Assembly: GCA_023437715.1 (NCBI GenBank)
Contig: JAEZFK010000067.1
Span: forward strand, 1-39,904
DNA: 39,904 nucleotides
Reading direction: 5' to 3'
From: Bacillota bacterium
GTDB taxonomy: Bacteria > Bacillota > Clostridia > Lachnospirales > Lachnospiraceae
This document shows, in pieces, positions 8,104-16,651 of the stretch (positions are counted from its first letter, which is position 1; each line of letters starts with the position of its first letter). A program made the position numbers and the translations under genes. The notes below the pieces were generated by a model. The model was given only the letters and a program-made list of their open reading frames with translations, had not been told where the DNA came from and searched no databases.

Positions 8104-8120
8104 AGTAATATATTAGTATA
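8104..8120 (+). promoter_or_regulatory. Second copy of the putative GntR operator
   Basis: All 17 bases are identical to 4409-4425 and are followed by T instead of C, giving the core GTATAT instead of GTATAC. It lies 51 bp before the binding-protein start. It suggests that the transporter operon and uxuAB answer to the same regulator. Confidence 0.6.
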
Positions 8121-8170
8121 TTTCAAAACCAAAGGGTGGAGAAACAGAGTTACTGAAAGGAGAAGAGAAT

Positions 8171-9271
8171 ATGAAAAAGAACAAATGGATTGCGATGCTG
8201 GTGGGAGGAGTTATGGTGTTTTCACTGGCGGCATGCGGAGGGAAGTCAAGTTCCGAACCTACTACCACAGCAGCAGCAACCGAAAAGCAGGCGGCTGATA
8301 CCACGGCTGCCGGGGCTGAGAACAAGAGTGAGGGGAAGGGTTATGTAATTGGCTTCAGCAACTCTTACAACGGCAATACATATCGCCAGGCTATGGAAAG
8401 CTATTTGAAAGAAGCTGCAGAAGAACTTAAAAAGACCGGTGAGGTCAGCGAGGTGATTTTTGCGGAATCTAACCAGAACAACAGCACTCAGGTGCAGCAG
8501 ATTGAAAACTTTATTCTTCAGGGCGTGGATGCAATCATTATTGATCCCGGTTCAGCAACCGCATTGAACGGCGCAATCCAGGAGGCTTCCGACGCGGGAA
8601 TTCCCTGTATCATCATTAACGACGGCCCGGTTAGCTCCGAGGCTGAGCTGTGCTACCAGATCAACTTTGATACCATTGCACAGATGGGCTACTTAACCGA
8701 GTATGTATGTAAGGCCATCGGCGGCAAGGGTAACATCATTGAGCTGCGCGGAACAGCCGGCAGTGAGTTCGACAACATTGCACATGAAGGTGTTCTGAAA
8801 GTTCTGGAGAAATATCCGGATGTCAAGGTTGTGTCTGAAATTTACACCGACTGGACAGGTTCCAAGGCTCAGTCTGAACTGGCCAGCGTGCTGCCCACTT
8901 TGACAGAAAAAGTAGACGGCGTTGTAACCCAGGGCGGTGATTCCTATGCAGCAGTACAGGCATTCCAGTCCGCAGGCCTTGATCTTCCGATCATCGGCGG
9001 CGATAATAGAGGCTATTTCCTCAAATGGTGGGCATTAGAGGCTCCGGAAGGCTATGACACGGTTTCCGTTTCCTCCAATCCGTGGGACGGCGCCAGCGGT
9101 CTGTATGTGGCGGTTGATATCCTGGACGGAAAAGATGTTCCAAAAGAAATGATTCATCCATTCGGCATTGTTACAAAGGACGATGTTATGGATTATACGG
9201 ATGTGGCTGATGAGGTAATTGCGTGCCCGACCTATGACAGAGACTGGGTAAGAGAGAATCTTTATAAGTAA
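8171..9271 (+). CDS. Sugar ABC transporter substrate-binding lipoprotein (RbsB-like)
   Basis: A 366-residue secreted protein. A lysine-rich signal peptide ends in the lipobox LAAC with the lipidated Cys at 22, followed by a Ser/Thr/Ala-rich linker to about residue 55. The periplasmic-binding-protein type 4 fold follows: YVIGFSNSYNGNTYRQAM, then VDAIIIDPGS, then GIPCIIINDGP, then VVTQGGDSYAAVQAF and IIGGDN. It captures the substrate outside the cell for the fused ATPase-permease and second permease downstream. AAAGGAGA precedes the ATG. It is first in its operon. The hairpin just after the stop may protect or limit the transcript so that the binding protein is made in excess. The substrate is inferred to be a hexonate or hexuronate. 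Confidence 0.92.
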   Translation: MKKNKWIAMLVGGVMVFSLAACGGKSSSEPTTTAAATEKQAADTTAAGAENKSEGKGYVIGFSNSYNGNTYRQAMESYLKEAAEELKKTGEVSEVIFAESNQNNSTQVQQIENFILQGVDAIIIDPGSATALNGAIQEASDAGIPCIIINDGPVSSEAELCYQINFDTIAQMGYLTEYVCKAIGGKGNIIELRGTAGSEFDNIAHEGVLKVLEKYPDVKVVSEIYTDWTGSKAQSELASVLPTLTEKVDGVVTQGGDSYAAVQAFQSAGLDLPIIGGDNRGYFLKWWALEAPEGYDTVSVSSNPWDGASGLYVAVDILDGKDVPKEMIHPFGIVTKDDVMDYTDVADEVIACPTYDRDWVRENLYK

Positions 9272-9282
9272 ACAGATCGGAC

Positions 9283-9318
9283 AGGGGCCGGCTGCTGCAG
9301 ACAGGCAGCTGTCGGCCC
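9283..9318 (+). promoter_or_regulatory. Intercistronic GC-rich hairpin after the binding protein gene
   Basis: GGGGCCGGCTGCTG pairs with CAGCTGTCGGCCCT, with about 13 of 14 pairs if two G-U pairs are counted. No T run follows, so it is more likely an mRNA-stabilising or attenuating element than a full terminator. It falls between the binding protein and the rest of the operon. Confidence 0.55.
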
Positions 9319-9384
9319 TCCGGATTGTGAGGCCTGGCCGCCGGATCCGGGGAATGGACTGATAGAGAAAGGGCGAAATGGGAA

Positions 9385-10095
9385 ATGGAAAATATAAACT
9401 TTATTGAGATGATTGAGACTATACGGGATCATGCCAGGATGGTGGATTTATCCTACACGATGGAGATGAACATGCCATTCTGGCCGACACAGCCGGAATA
9501 TAAAGCCTCCGTTGTGGAGACCTATGAAGAAGGCGGCGAGTCTTTCCACCAGGCAATCCGCATTTCCGAGCACACGGGGACCCACATTGATGCGCCAAAG
9601 CACTTTATCCCGGGAGGCCGATCGGTGGATCAGCTGGATCCCCGAACCGTCATGGGGCGCGGAGTCACCATCCATGCGGAAAACCTGGAGCCCTGCGGTC
9701 TGTTAAGTCTGGAACAGATCAAGGAATTTGAGGCGGAGAACGGGGAGATTAAGGCAGGAGACATTATCATGATCCGTTTCGGCTGGGAAGATAAATATGC
9801 CATTGCTCCGGAGGATAAGGGCTTTCTGAAGGACTGGCCGGGCCTGTCCGGCGAGGCGGCTCAGTACCTGGCCGACAAGGATGTGGCAGTTGTGGGCTGT
9901 GACACCCTGGCCCTGGACGCTTTCGGTGTAAAGAAGTATATATGCCATGAGATTCTTCTGGGCAAGGGAATTCCGATTATGGAGAATCTCAGTAACTTGT
10001 CGGTGCTTCCCCCTTTCTGTGCCGTGATCGGTCTTCAGAATAAATTTAAGGGCGGATCGGGTTCTCCGATCCGATTGGTGGCATTTGTACAGTAA
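9385..10095 (+). CDS. Cyclase family metal-dependent hydrolase (kynurenine formamidase-like)
   Basis: A 236-residue cytosolic enzyme of the cyclase superfamily (Pfam PF04199). The signature HxGTHxDxPxH is complete: His63, Gly65, Thr66, His67, Asp69, Pro71 and His73. These residues bind the divalent metal. Known relatives are kynurenine formamidase, isatin hydrolase and other amide- or lactone-opening hydrolases. It lies between the binding protein and the fused transporter in what is predicted to be a hexonate operon. A plausible but unproven role is opening a sugar lactone, such as a gulono-lactone, to the free acid. A complete kynurenine pathway is not indicated by the neighbours. Confidence 0.88.
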   Translation: MENINFIEMIETIRDHARMVDLSYTMEMNMPFWPTQPEYKASVVETYEEGGESFHQAIRISEHTGTHIDAPKHFIPGGRSVDQLDPRTVMGRGVTIHAENLEPCGLLSLEQIKEFEAENGEIKAGDIIMIRFGWEDKYAIAPEDKGFLKDWPGLSGEAAQYLADKDVAVVGCDTLALDAFGVKKYICHEILLGKGIPIMENLSNLSVLPPFCAVIGLQNKFKGGSGSPIRLVAFVQ

Positions 10096-10122
10096 AAACT
10101 GTGGATGAGAGGATGAGAAGAC

Positions 10123-12582
10123 GTGAAACATAAAGAGAACCAGACTCCCTATATGGAGTTAAGAGGGGTGGACCGCTTCTTCGGGATTACCAAGGCGCTT
10201 CAGAAAGTGAATCTGCAGATTTACTCCGGGGAAGTCATCGGCCTGGTAGGACCCAACGGAGCCGGGAAATCCACTATGATGAAGATTATCACCGGAGTGC
10301 TGCCCCCAACGGATGGATTAATTCTGATCGAGGGAGCCGTAAAGGATAAATATACCACCAAGGATTCAAAGGAGGCGGGCATCGCCTGTGCATACCAGGA
10401 TTTATCCCTCTGTACCAACTTAAGTGTGTATGAGAATTTCGCCATGCTGAACGTGGAGCACACGCTGGTTGGGAAGCCGGGCTGGCGAAAAAAGGCCCAG
10501 ACCGAGGCCAAGGAGTTTTTGGAACGCTATTTCCCTGGCAACAACATCGATGTTCAGAAAGCGGTGGAGAAGCTTACCCTGGCAGAACGCCAGATTGTGG
10601 AGATATGCAAGACCCTGATGGCTGATAACTTGAAGGTTCTGATCCTGGATGAGCCCACATCTGCTCTGTCTACGGACAAGGCCGGGCAGCTGCACCGGGT
10701 GGTGAAAGAACTGAGCGATAAAGGAGTTGCCGTCATCTACATATCACATAAGCTGGATGAGATCAAGCTTGTATCCGACCACATCCTTCTGCTGCGCAAC
10801 GGCCAGAACGCCGGTGAGTGTGATCCCAACGAGATCACCACTCAGGAGCTGATCGGTATGATGGGCGGTGAAGCCGGCAAGAAAGAGAATAAGGGTTCTT
10901 CCGCAAAAGCGGATAAGGACCAGAGCCGCCTTGTAGATGTGAAAGGGCTTACGAATCGCCAGCTTCAAGACATTCACATGCATGTGAAGCGCAGCGAGAT
11001 CGTAGGCATCTCCGGGCTGGTGGGCTCCGGACAGACTGAGCTGTTGAATGCTATTTTCACCGCCAGAAAGCACCAGGGGAGCCGGGGCAAGAACGGCGTT
11101 CTCATTGATGGCACCGTGGCTTATGTCAGCGGTGACCGGTCCAAGGAGGGGGTGTTCCAGCTCTGGGATATCTTTGACAACATTCTGATTGCCAACTTAG
11201 ACCAGGTGAAATCCGGCGCGCTGCTGGATCGGAAGAAATCCGAGGGTCTGGCCCAGCACTGGTACGATAAACTGAAGTTCCGGGCCGAAGGCATTCACAG
11301 CCCCATTATGTCCCTTAGCGGAGGTAACCAGCAGAAAGCTCTGATTGCCAGAGGCATCGCTTCCGGCGCAGACGTGATTATACTGAACGATCCCACTGCG
11401 GGCGTTGATATTGAGACCAAGCAGGAGATTTACAACTTGCTGAGAGAGGCCAAGAATGAGGGCCGCGGAATTATCCTGTACAGTACCGAGGATTCCGAGA
11501 TCGAAATCTGTGACCGGGCTTATATTATGCATGAGGGCGCCATCACTGAGGAATTGGCAGGTGAGGAAATCACAGTTTCCAACATTGTAAAGGCTTCTTT
11601 TGAGGATGTGGCCAAGAAGCAGATGAAGACGGAAAAACAGCGCGGCAAACTGGCTGCGATCGGAAGTTCCCGGATTCTGCTTCCTGTGATGACCATGGTA
11701 TTCATGATTCTGGCCAATGCCTACATGAACCCCAACATCCTGTCCTATTTTGGGATGCGTACCCTGATCGGCTCCGCTGTGCCGCTGGTGTTCGCGGCGC
11801 TGGGACAGATGTTTATCGTCGTATCCGGTGATATTGATATGGGTAACGGATATTCCATCGGCCTGGTGAACGTGCTGATTGCAGTGATCCTCACCGCAAA
11901 TCCGTTTGTGGGCGTGGTTAGCCTGCTTCTGTTTATTGTTGCCTATGTGCTTATGGGAGCTTTAATCCATGTCCGCAACATTCCGGCCATCGTGGTGACT
12001 TTGGGTGCCCAGTTCATCTGGCTTGGCATAGCCCTGGTGCTTTGTCCTACTCCCGGCGGTTCCTGCCCGGAATGGCTGATTAAATTCTATAAATATAAAT
12101 TGCCGGTAATTCCCATGCCCATGCTGATTGCCATTGTGGCGGCCGCAGTTTCCTGGTATGTGCTCTACCGTGCAAAGTACGGAATGATCCTGCGCGGAAT
12201 TGGTAACAATCCCATGGCAGTCGAGCGTTCCGGCTGGTCTTACCTGACAGCAAAGATGACCAACTACGGCCTGTCTGCCATTATGGTGATCCTGGCCGGT
12301 ACTACCTTTACGGCGGTTTGTCTGGGCGCGGATGCCAACAGCGCAGCATCCTATTGTATGTTAAGTATTGCGACAGTTATTCTGGGCGGCTGTGAGATGA
12401 GCGGCGGCCAGGTGGAACCCGTAGGTGTTGTGGTGGGAGCTATTGCCATGTCCTTTATCACTGCGCTTCTTACCTCTATGAAGGTGGATTCCAACTTCCA
12501 GACGGCGGTTACCGGCGTGATTTTGATTCTGGTGCTGGCAATTAAGCTGATTGCTCATAAGAAGGAGGCGGCAGGCAAATGA
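10123..12582 (+). CDS. Fused sugar ABC transporter: RbsA-type double ATPase plus RbsC-type permease in one chain
   Basis: An 819-residue fusion. ATPase domain 1 has Walker A GPNGAGKST (43-51), a signature-region variant LTLAERQ (151-157) and Walker B LILDEPT (173-179). ATPase domain 2 has the usual degenerate Walker A GLVGSGQTE, the signature LSGGNQQ near 398 and a modified Walker B, ILNDPTAGVD near 421, in which the usual DE reads ND. From about residue 515 to the end it is a complete RbsC-like permease with many membrane segments, including IVVSGDIDMGNGYS. The reading frame is continuous. The start is GTG at 10123, behind a purine-rich GAGGATGAGAAG; ATG 10153 is an alternative. It overlaps the second permease by 4 bp. 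Such a fusion is uncommon; in most systems RbsA and RbsC are separate proteins. Confidence 0.92.
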   Translation: MKHKENQTPYMELRGVDRFFGITKALQKVNLQIYSGEVIGLVGPNGAGKSTMMKIITGVLPPTDGLILIEGAVKDKYTTKDSKEAGIACAYQDLSLCTNLSVYENFAMLNVEHTLVGKPGWRKKAQTEAKEFLERYFPGNNIDVQKAVEKLTLAERQIVEICKTLMADNLKVLILDEPTSALSTDKAGQLHRVVKELSDKGVAVIYISHKLDEIKLVSDHILLLRNGQNAGECDPNEITTQELIGMMGGEAGKKENKGSSAKADKDQSRLVDVKGLTNRQLQDIHMHVKRSEIVGISGLVGSGQTELLNAIFTARKHQGSRGKNGVLIDGTVAYVSGDRSKEGVFQLWDIFDNILIANLDQVKSGALLDRKKSEGLAQHWYDKLKFRAEGIHSPIMSLSGGNQQKALIARGIASGADVIILNDPTAGVDIETKQEIYNLLREAKNEGRGIILYSTEDSEIEICDRAYIMHEGAITEELAGEEITVSNIVKASFEDVAKKQMKTEKQRGKLAAIGSSRILLPVMTMVFMILANAYMNPNILSYFGMRTLIGSAVPLVFAALGQMFIVVSGDIDMGNGYSIGLVNVLIAVILTANPFVGVVSLLLFIVAYVLMGALIHVRNIPAIVVTLGAQFIWLGIALVLCPTPGGSCPEWLIKFYKYKLPVIPMPMLIAIVAAAVSWYVLYRAKYGMILRGIGNNPMAVERSGWSYLTAKMTNYGLSAIMVILAGTTFTAVCLGADANSAASYCMLSIATVILGGCEMSGGQVEPVGVVVGAIAMSFITALLTSMKVDSNFQTAVTGVILILVLAIKLIAHKKEAAGK

Positions 12583-13511
12583 AGAAGTTTGTAGAAAAGT
12601 ATACCTTTATATGGCCACTTCTGGGTACTTTGATCCTATGGGGGCTGATCGGCGCGGTGTCAGGGCGGATTTCCATGAATCAGCTGTTCTCCTGCGCCAG
12701 GCTGGCATCGTTCGCATTATTGCTGGCAATGGGGCAGATGGTGGTGGTTACAAGCGGCGAGGGTGCCATTGATCTGTCTCAGGTTTACATCCTGACGCTG
12801 TGCGCTTATATATCCTGCAACCTGATGAACGTTAACCCGGTGCTGGGCTTTGTTGTAGCCATTGTGGTAGGCGCGGTATGCGGCTTTGTAAATGGCTGTA
12901 TCAATATTTATCTGAAGGTTCCGGCTATGATTACCACACTGGCCACCGGATACATTATATTTACCGTCATTCTGATCGGAGCGCCTCATATGACCACGCT
13001 TCCCTATGGAGGACTGGTGTCGTTTATTAATAAGAATTTCGGCGGATTCTCCATGCTGACGGTGATCTGCATCGTGGTTGCAGCCGCCCTGGCAGTGGTG
13101 CTGTACAGGACCAAATACGGTAAGCAGCTCCATGCGGTAGGGCAGAAGCGCCTGGCGGCTCAGTATTCCGGAATTGCAGTGGGGCGTGTTGTGATTGCAG
13201 CTTTCACTTTGGGCGGAGCGCTCTGCGGCCTGGCCGGAGTGCTGTGCGGCGCCTTTATCGGCGGAGCGTTCCAGGACATGGGCTCCACTTATTTCCTGCC
13301 GTCCATTGCAGCGGCGTTTGTAGGCGGGACGGCGGCTTCCGGCGGCCGGTCCAACGTGCTGGGTGTTTGCCTGGGCGCGCTGATGATGTCCTTTATGACC
13401 ACATTCCTGAATGCGGCCAGTTTATCACCGGGTATACAGAGGCTGATCCAGGGCGCATTCCTGGTACTGATTTTGGTAGCCTCGGTATCCAATGCGGTTA
13501 AGAAGAAATAA
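12579..13511 (+). CDS. RbsC-type ABC transporter permease, second subunit
   Basis: A 310-residue polytopic membrane protein of the ribose-type permease family. Landmarks are LLAMGQMVVVTSGEGAIDLSQ near residue 48 (family pattern GxDLS), a GQKRLAAQYSGI loop near 188 and AAAFVGGTAASGGRSNVLG near 244. The start ATG overlaps the stop of the fused transporter (ATGA) and an AAGGAGG lies just upstream, so the two are translationally coupled. The channel is probably a heterodimer of this protein with the permease half of the fusion, using the binding protein at 8171. In the family loop, GIDLS has become GAIDLS, a one-residue insertion. Confidence 0.9.
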   Translation: MKKFVEKYTFIWPLLGTLILWGLIGAVSGRISMNQLFSCARLASFALLLAMGQMVVVTSGEGAIDLSQVYILTLCAYISCNLMNVNPVLGFVVAIVVGAVCGFVNGCINIYLKVPAMITTLATGYIIFTVILIGAPHMTTLPYGGLVSFINKNFGGFSMLTVICIVVAAALAVVLYRTKYGKQLHAVGQKRLAAQYSGIAVGRVVIAAFTLGGALCGLAGVLCGAFIGGAFQDMGSTYFLPSIAAAFVGGTAASGGRSNVLGVCLGALMMSFMTTFLNAASLSPGIQRLIQGAFLVLILVASVSNAVKKK

Positions 13512-13542
13512 GTAATTGTATGGTCAGAAAGGAAGACAGAAT

Positions 13543-14562
13543 ATGAAAGCGATTCAGATTGAGAAACCGGAAGTATTAAAGATTATTGACATGGAAAAAC
13601 CCGTCATTACGGAGCGGGATAATGTGCTGGTGAAAATGAAAGCCGCAGGCATCTGCGGCTCCGACGTGGGGATTTACCATGGTACCAATGCAGCTGCCAC
13701 CTACCCAAGAGTGATTGGCCATGAGATGGTGGGTGTGGTTGAGGAAGTAGGGCCGGGGGTCACCCATGTAAAGCCCGGCGACCGGGTGATTGTGGATCAG
13801 GTAAAGAGCTGCGGTCATTGCTATGCCTGCCGTAAGGGCAGAGGAAATGTGTGCGGCAGCCTGGAGGTGAGAGGCGTACACGTTGATGGCGGTTACCGTG
13901 AGTATATGGCGGTTCCGGAGGCGGCCTGCTACATCCTTCCGGAAGGCCTCTCCGATGTGGAGGCGGTTATGATAGAACCTACCACAATCGCCATCCAGAG
14001 TTGTTCCAGAGCACAGCTGTCTCAGGAAGATACTCTTTTAATCTACGGCTGCGGCGCACTGGGAAGCTCGATTTTAAAAATTGCCCGCCTCAGCGGGGCT
14101 ACCATCATTGTCGCTGATGTGGTGGAAGAGAAGCTGGAGGAGGCCAAAAAGAACGGTGCCCACTACACTATCAATTCTATGAAAGAGGACTTAGAAGAGC
14201 GGGTGAGGGAACTGACTGACGGTTACGGCGTCACTGTATCCATCGACGCTGCCTGCTTAAAGACTTCCTTGCTGACTCTGCTTAAGCTGACCGGAAATGC
14301 GGGTCGTGTGATTACCATGGGATTCTCGGTTGCCCCCACTGAGGTCAATCAGTTTTTAATCACCTCCAAGGAACTGGACGTACGGGGCTCCCGCCTTCAG
14401 AACAAGAAGTTCGGCGAGGCCATTGAGCTGATTAAAGAGGGCAAGCTGGACTTAAAGGGAACCATCTCCCATACCTACCCGTTCCTGGAAGCACAGAAAG
14501 CATTTGACTTTGTGAATACAAAGGATCCGTCCATCCGCAAAATTGTGCTGACATTCGACTGA
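13543..14562 (+). CDS. Zinc-dependent alcohol dehydrogenase, RspB/LgoD type (probable L-gulonate or L-galactonate 5-dehydrogenase)
   Basis: A 339-residue medium-chain dehydrogenase. Catalytic zinc ligands are Cys38, His60 and Glu61; structural zinc ligands are Cys90, Cys93, Cys96 and Cys104. The NAD-binding turn YGCGALGSS is near residue 168. The start at 13543 is chosen because AAAGGAAG lies about 7 bp before it and the protein then opens with the normal MKAIQIEKP; the longer reading frame from 13516 has no such site. It is the last gene of the transporter operon. Family members RspB and LgoD oxidise L-gulonate or L-galactonate at C5. With uxuA and uxuB in the same regulon, L-gulonate to D-fructuronate is the best-fitting reaction. 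Another polyol or hexonate cannot be excluded. Confidence 0.85.
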   Translation: MKAIQIEKPEVLKIIDMEKPVITERDNVLVKMKAAGICGSDVGIYHGTNAAATYPRVIGHEMVGVVEEVGPGVTHVKPGDRVIVDQVKSCGHCYACRKGRGNVCGSLEVRGVHVDGGYREYMAVPEAACYILPEGLSDVEAVMIEPTTIAIQSCSRAQLSQEDTLLIYGCGALGSSILKIARLSGATIIVADVVEEKLEEAKKNGAHYTINSMKEDLEERVRELTDGYGVTVSIDAACLKTSLLTLLKLTGNAGRVITMGFSVAPTEVNQFLITSKELDVRGSRLQNKKFGEAIELIKEGKLDLKGTISHTYPFLEAQKAFDFVNTKDPSIRKIVLTFD

Positions 14563-14581
14563 TGAGCCGGCTATAAGCGGC

Positions 14582-14616
14582 AAAACTCCCCTGGAAATCC
14601 TCCAGGGGAGTTTTTT
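14582..14616 (+). terminator. Terminator of the hexonate transporter operon
   Basis: A perfect 14-pair stem (14582-14595 with 14601-14614), a five-base loop and six T's, 19 bp after the dehydrogenase stop. Confidence 0.95.
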
Positions 14617-14681
14617 AAATTGAGATTTCATCTCTGAAGAAACCAAAGAAGAAGCTTCTGGAAATTCGACAAAAAACATAG

Positions 14682-14687
14682 TATAAT
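14682..14687 (+). promoter_or_regulatory. Putative -10 box of the two-component operon
   Basis: TATAAT lies 51 bp before the sensor kinase start and just after the previous terminator. The best -35 at 17-bp spacing (TGGAAA, 14659-14664) is poor, so an activator or another spacing may be involved. Confidence 0.4.
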
Positions 14688-14737
14688 GGAACGGCAACCA
14701 ATGATTATGAAAAAACTACAGTAATTGAGGAAATAGA

Positions 14738-16651
14738 ATGCTAAAACGGCTTTTGATCATCAGCGCACTTACTATAGCCGGCCTGCTGGCGCTGTTGCTG
14801 TCCATGCCGTGGAACAAGGCACATGTTCCGGATGCGGGGCTGACTGCAAAACAGGGCAGAATGGATGCCTCTTCATGGAATATAGAGCGTGACCCCGTTC
14901 TCCACCTGGACGGCGAATGGGAGTTTTACTGGAATAAGCTGCTTACGCCGGAAGATTTCCAGGCTGAAAGCGCTGTACAACCCGCCGTTTATATGCCGGT
15001 TCCCTCCCTATGGAGTAAGAAGACCGTGCAGGGAACAACGCTTCCCGTTTTTGGCTGCGCAACCTACCGTCTGGTGCTTGAGCACGTTCCATTTCGGGGA
15101 AAGCTGGCTTTGAAAAAAGTCAACGCACGCTTTTCCAGCCGGGTATATGTCAATGGGCAGGAGCTGCTCGCTGACGGCATTCCTGCACAGCAGGCAGAGG
15201 GTTACCGCTCCGGCAATACACCGCAGCTGGTCTTTTTTGAAAATGACAGCGGAAGAATTGAAATCATAGTTCAGGTGGCCAATTATGAGTATCTCAATTC
15301 CGGCATTCCATCCTCTCTGGAGCTTGGCCGGGAGGATACCATGCTGGGGCAGCACCAGCGTAAGCATCTGGCAGCACTTTTAATTTTTTCAGCGCTGTGC
15401 ACAATTGCCCTTTTATATATGATTTTCTTCATTATTACCTGGGACGGTGTACTTAGAAATCCTATGCTTCTCCTCTTTTCCCTGTTCTGCTTTTTATTTG
15501 CATGGGGAAACGGGCTGTCTGATCAGCGTTCTTTGCTGCTGCTCTTGCCCAATATCCCTTTCACTTTGGCCTTTAAGCTTAAGGATATCTGCCTGTCCGC
15601 AGATTTTATCGTTGTGATCTGGATTTTTGGTAAATTCAGGAGCGGTCTGCTGCATCTGCGTGTAGCCCAGGTGGTTTCTCTGGTCTACAGCACTTATCTG
15701 GTAATGATCCTGGTACTGCCCATTCATACGTACTATAAAATTCATGCAGGCGTGATGGTGTGCAACACGATTGTTTTACTGGTGCTCCTGGTACGGGCGG
15801 TTCGTTTATATGCCCGAAATGCAGAGGGCTTTTTGCTTTTTGTTGCTCTGCTGTCGGTTAATCTGTATTCTGCGGATACGATTTTGTTCTCTCTGGGAAT
15901 TAAGGAAAACTCCGGTTCCATACAGGTGTTTATCCTGTTTTTTACCTTAGTAATGATGGCCTACCTGTCCATGGAATACCGCAATACCGTTGAGCGTCTC
16001 CGCCGTTCCATGAAGCAGACTCAGGATGCGGAAATCGCCTTTCTGCGGGCACAGATCAAACCGCATTTTCTTTACAATTCCCTCAGCGTTATCGCTGTGC
16101 AGACAACCCAGGAGCCCCAAAAGGCTAAAAACCTGCTCTATGATCTGACCGATTATTTAAGGGGCAGCTTTCATTTTAAAGCACATGACGGCATGATTCC
16201 CCTGTCCGGTGAAATGAATACGGTAAAAGCCTATCTTTCCATAGAGCAGGCCCGATTTGGGGATTTACTGAAGGTGGAATATTACATAGAGGAGGGGCTG
16301 GACACCATGGTACCTCTTTTAAGCATCCAGCCGATTGTGGAAAATGCCGTCCGCCACGGTATCTTCAAGAGGGCGGAGGGCGGCAGGCTCCGTCTGCAGA
16401 TCCACAGGGAAAATGATTTTGCTGTGATCCGGGTGGAGGATGACGGCGTTGGGATTCCAAAAGAACTATTAGAGGGAATCCGCCGGGGAGACAGTACAAC
16501 TGACGGAGTAGGATTAAAAAATATACGGGGCAGACTTGAGCATTATAAAGGCGCCCGTTTGAAAATCGAAAGCACGGAGGGAATCGGAACGGTGGTGACT
16601 CTTGAAATTCCATATAGGGAGGTATTGCATGAAGACAATTTTAGTGGATGA
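14738..16651 (+). CDS. LytS-type sensor histidine kinase with a 7TMR-DISM-like membrane region
   Basis: A 637-residue membrane sensor. Residues 1-20 form a first membrane helix. Residues 25-205 are extracellular, with LDGEWEFYW and a Tyr-rich beta region resembling the jelly-roll sensor seen before 7TMR-DISM domains. About seven hydrophobic helices follow from 211 to 405. The cytoplasmic kinase begins near 425: His443 in AQIKPHFLYNSLS is the phosphorylated residue of the His_kinase/LytS class, ENAVRHG near 541 is the N box and EDDGVGIP the ATP-lid box. Its end overlaps the response regulator by 23 bp. The stimulus is unknown; a carbohydrate-like ligand is suggested by the sensor fold and the neighbouring sugar operons. 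This is inference. Confidence 0.9.
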   Translation: MLKRLLIISALTIAGLLALLLSMPWNKAHVPDAGLTAKQGRMDASSWNIERDPVLHLDGEWEFYWNKLLTPEDFQAESAVQPAVYMPVPSLWSKKTVQGTTLPVFGCATYRLVLEHVPFRGKLALKKVNARFSSRVYVNGQELLADGIPAQQAEGYRSGNTPQLVFFENDSGRIEIIVQVANYEYLNSGIPSSLELGREDTMLGQHQRKHLAALLIFSALCTIALLYMIFFIITWDGVLRNPMLLLFSLFCFLFAWGNGLSDQRSLLLLLPNIPFTLAFKLKDICLSADFIVVIWIFGKFRSGLLHLRVAQVVSLVYSTYLVMILVLPIHTYYKIHAGVMVCNTIVLLVLLVRAVRLYARNAEGFLLFVALLSVNLYSADTILFSLGIKENSGSIQVFILFFTLVMMAYLSMEYRNTVERLRRSMKQTQDAEIAFLRAQIKPHFLYNSLSVIAVQTTQEPQKAKNLLYDLTDYLRGSFHFKAHDGMIPLSGEMNTVKAYLSIEQARFGDLLKVEYYIEEGLDTMVPLLSIQPIVENAVRHGIFKRAEGGRLRLQIHRENDFAVIRVEDDGVGIPKELLEGIRRGDSTTDGVGLKNIRGRLEHYKGARLKIESTEGIGTVVTLEIPYREVLHEDNFSG

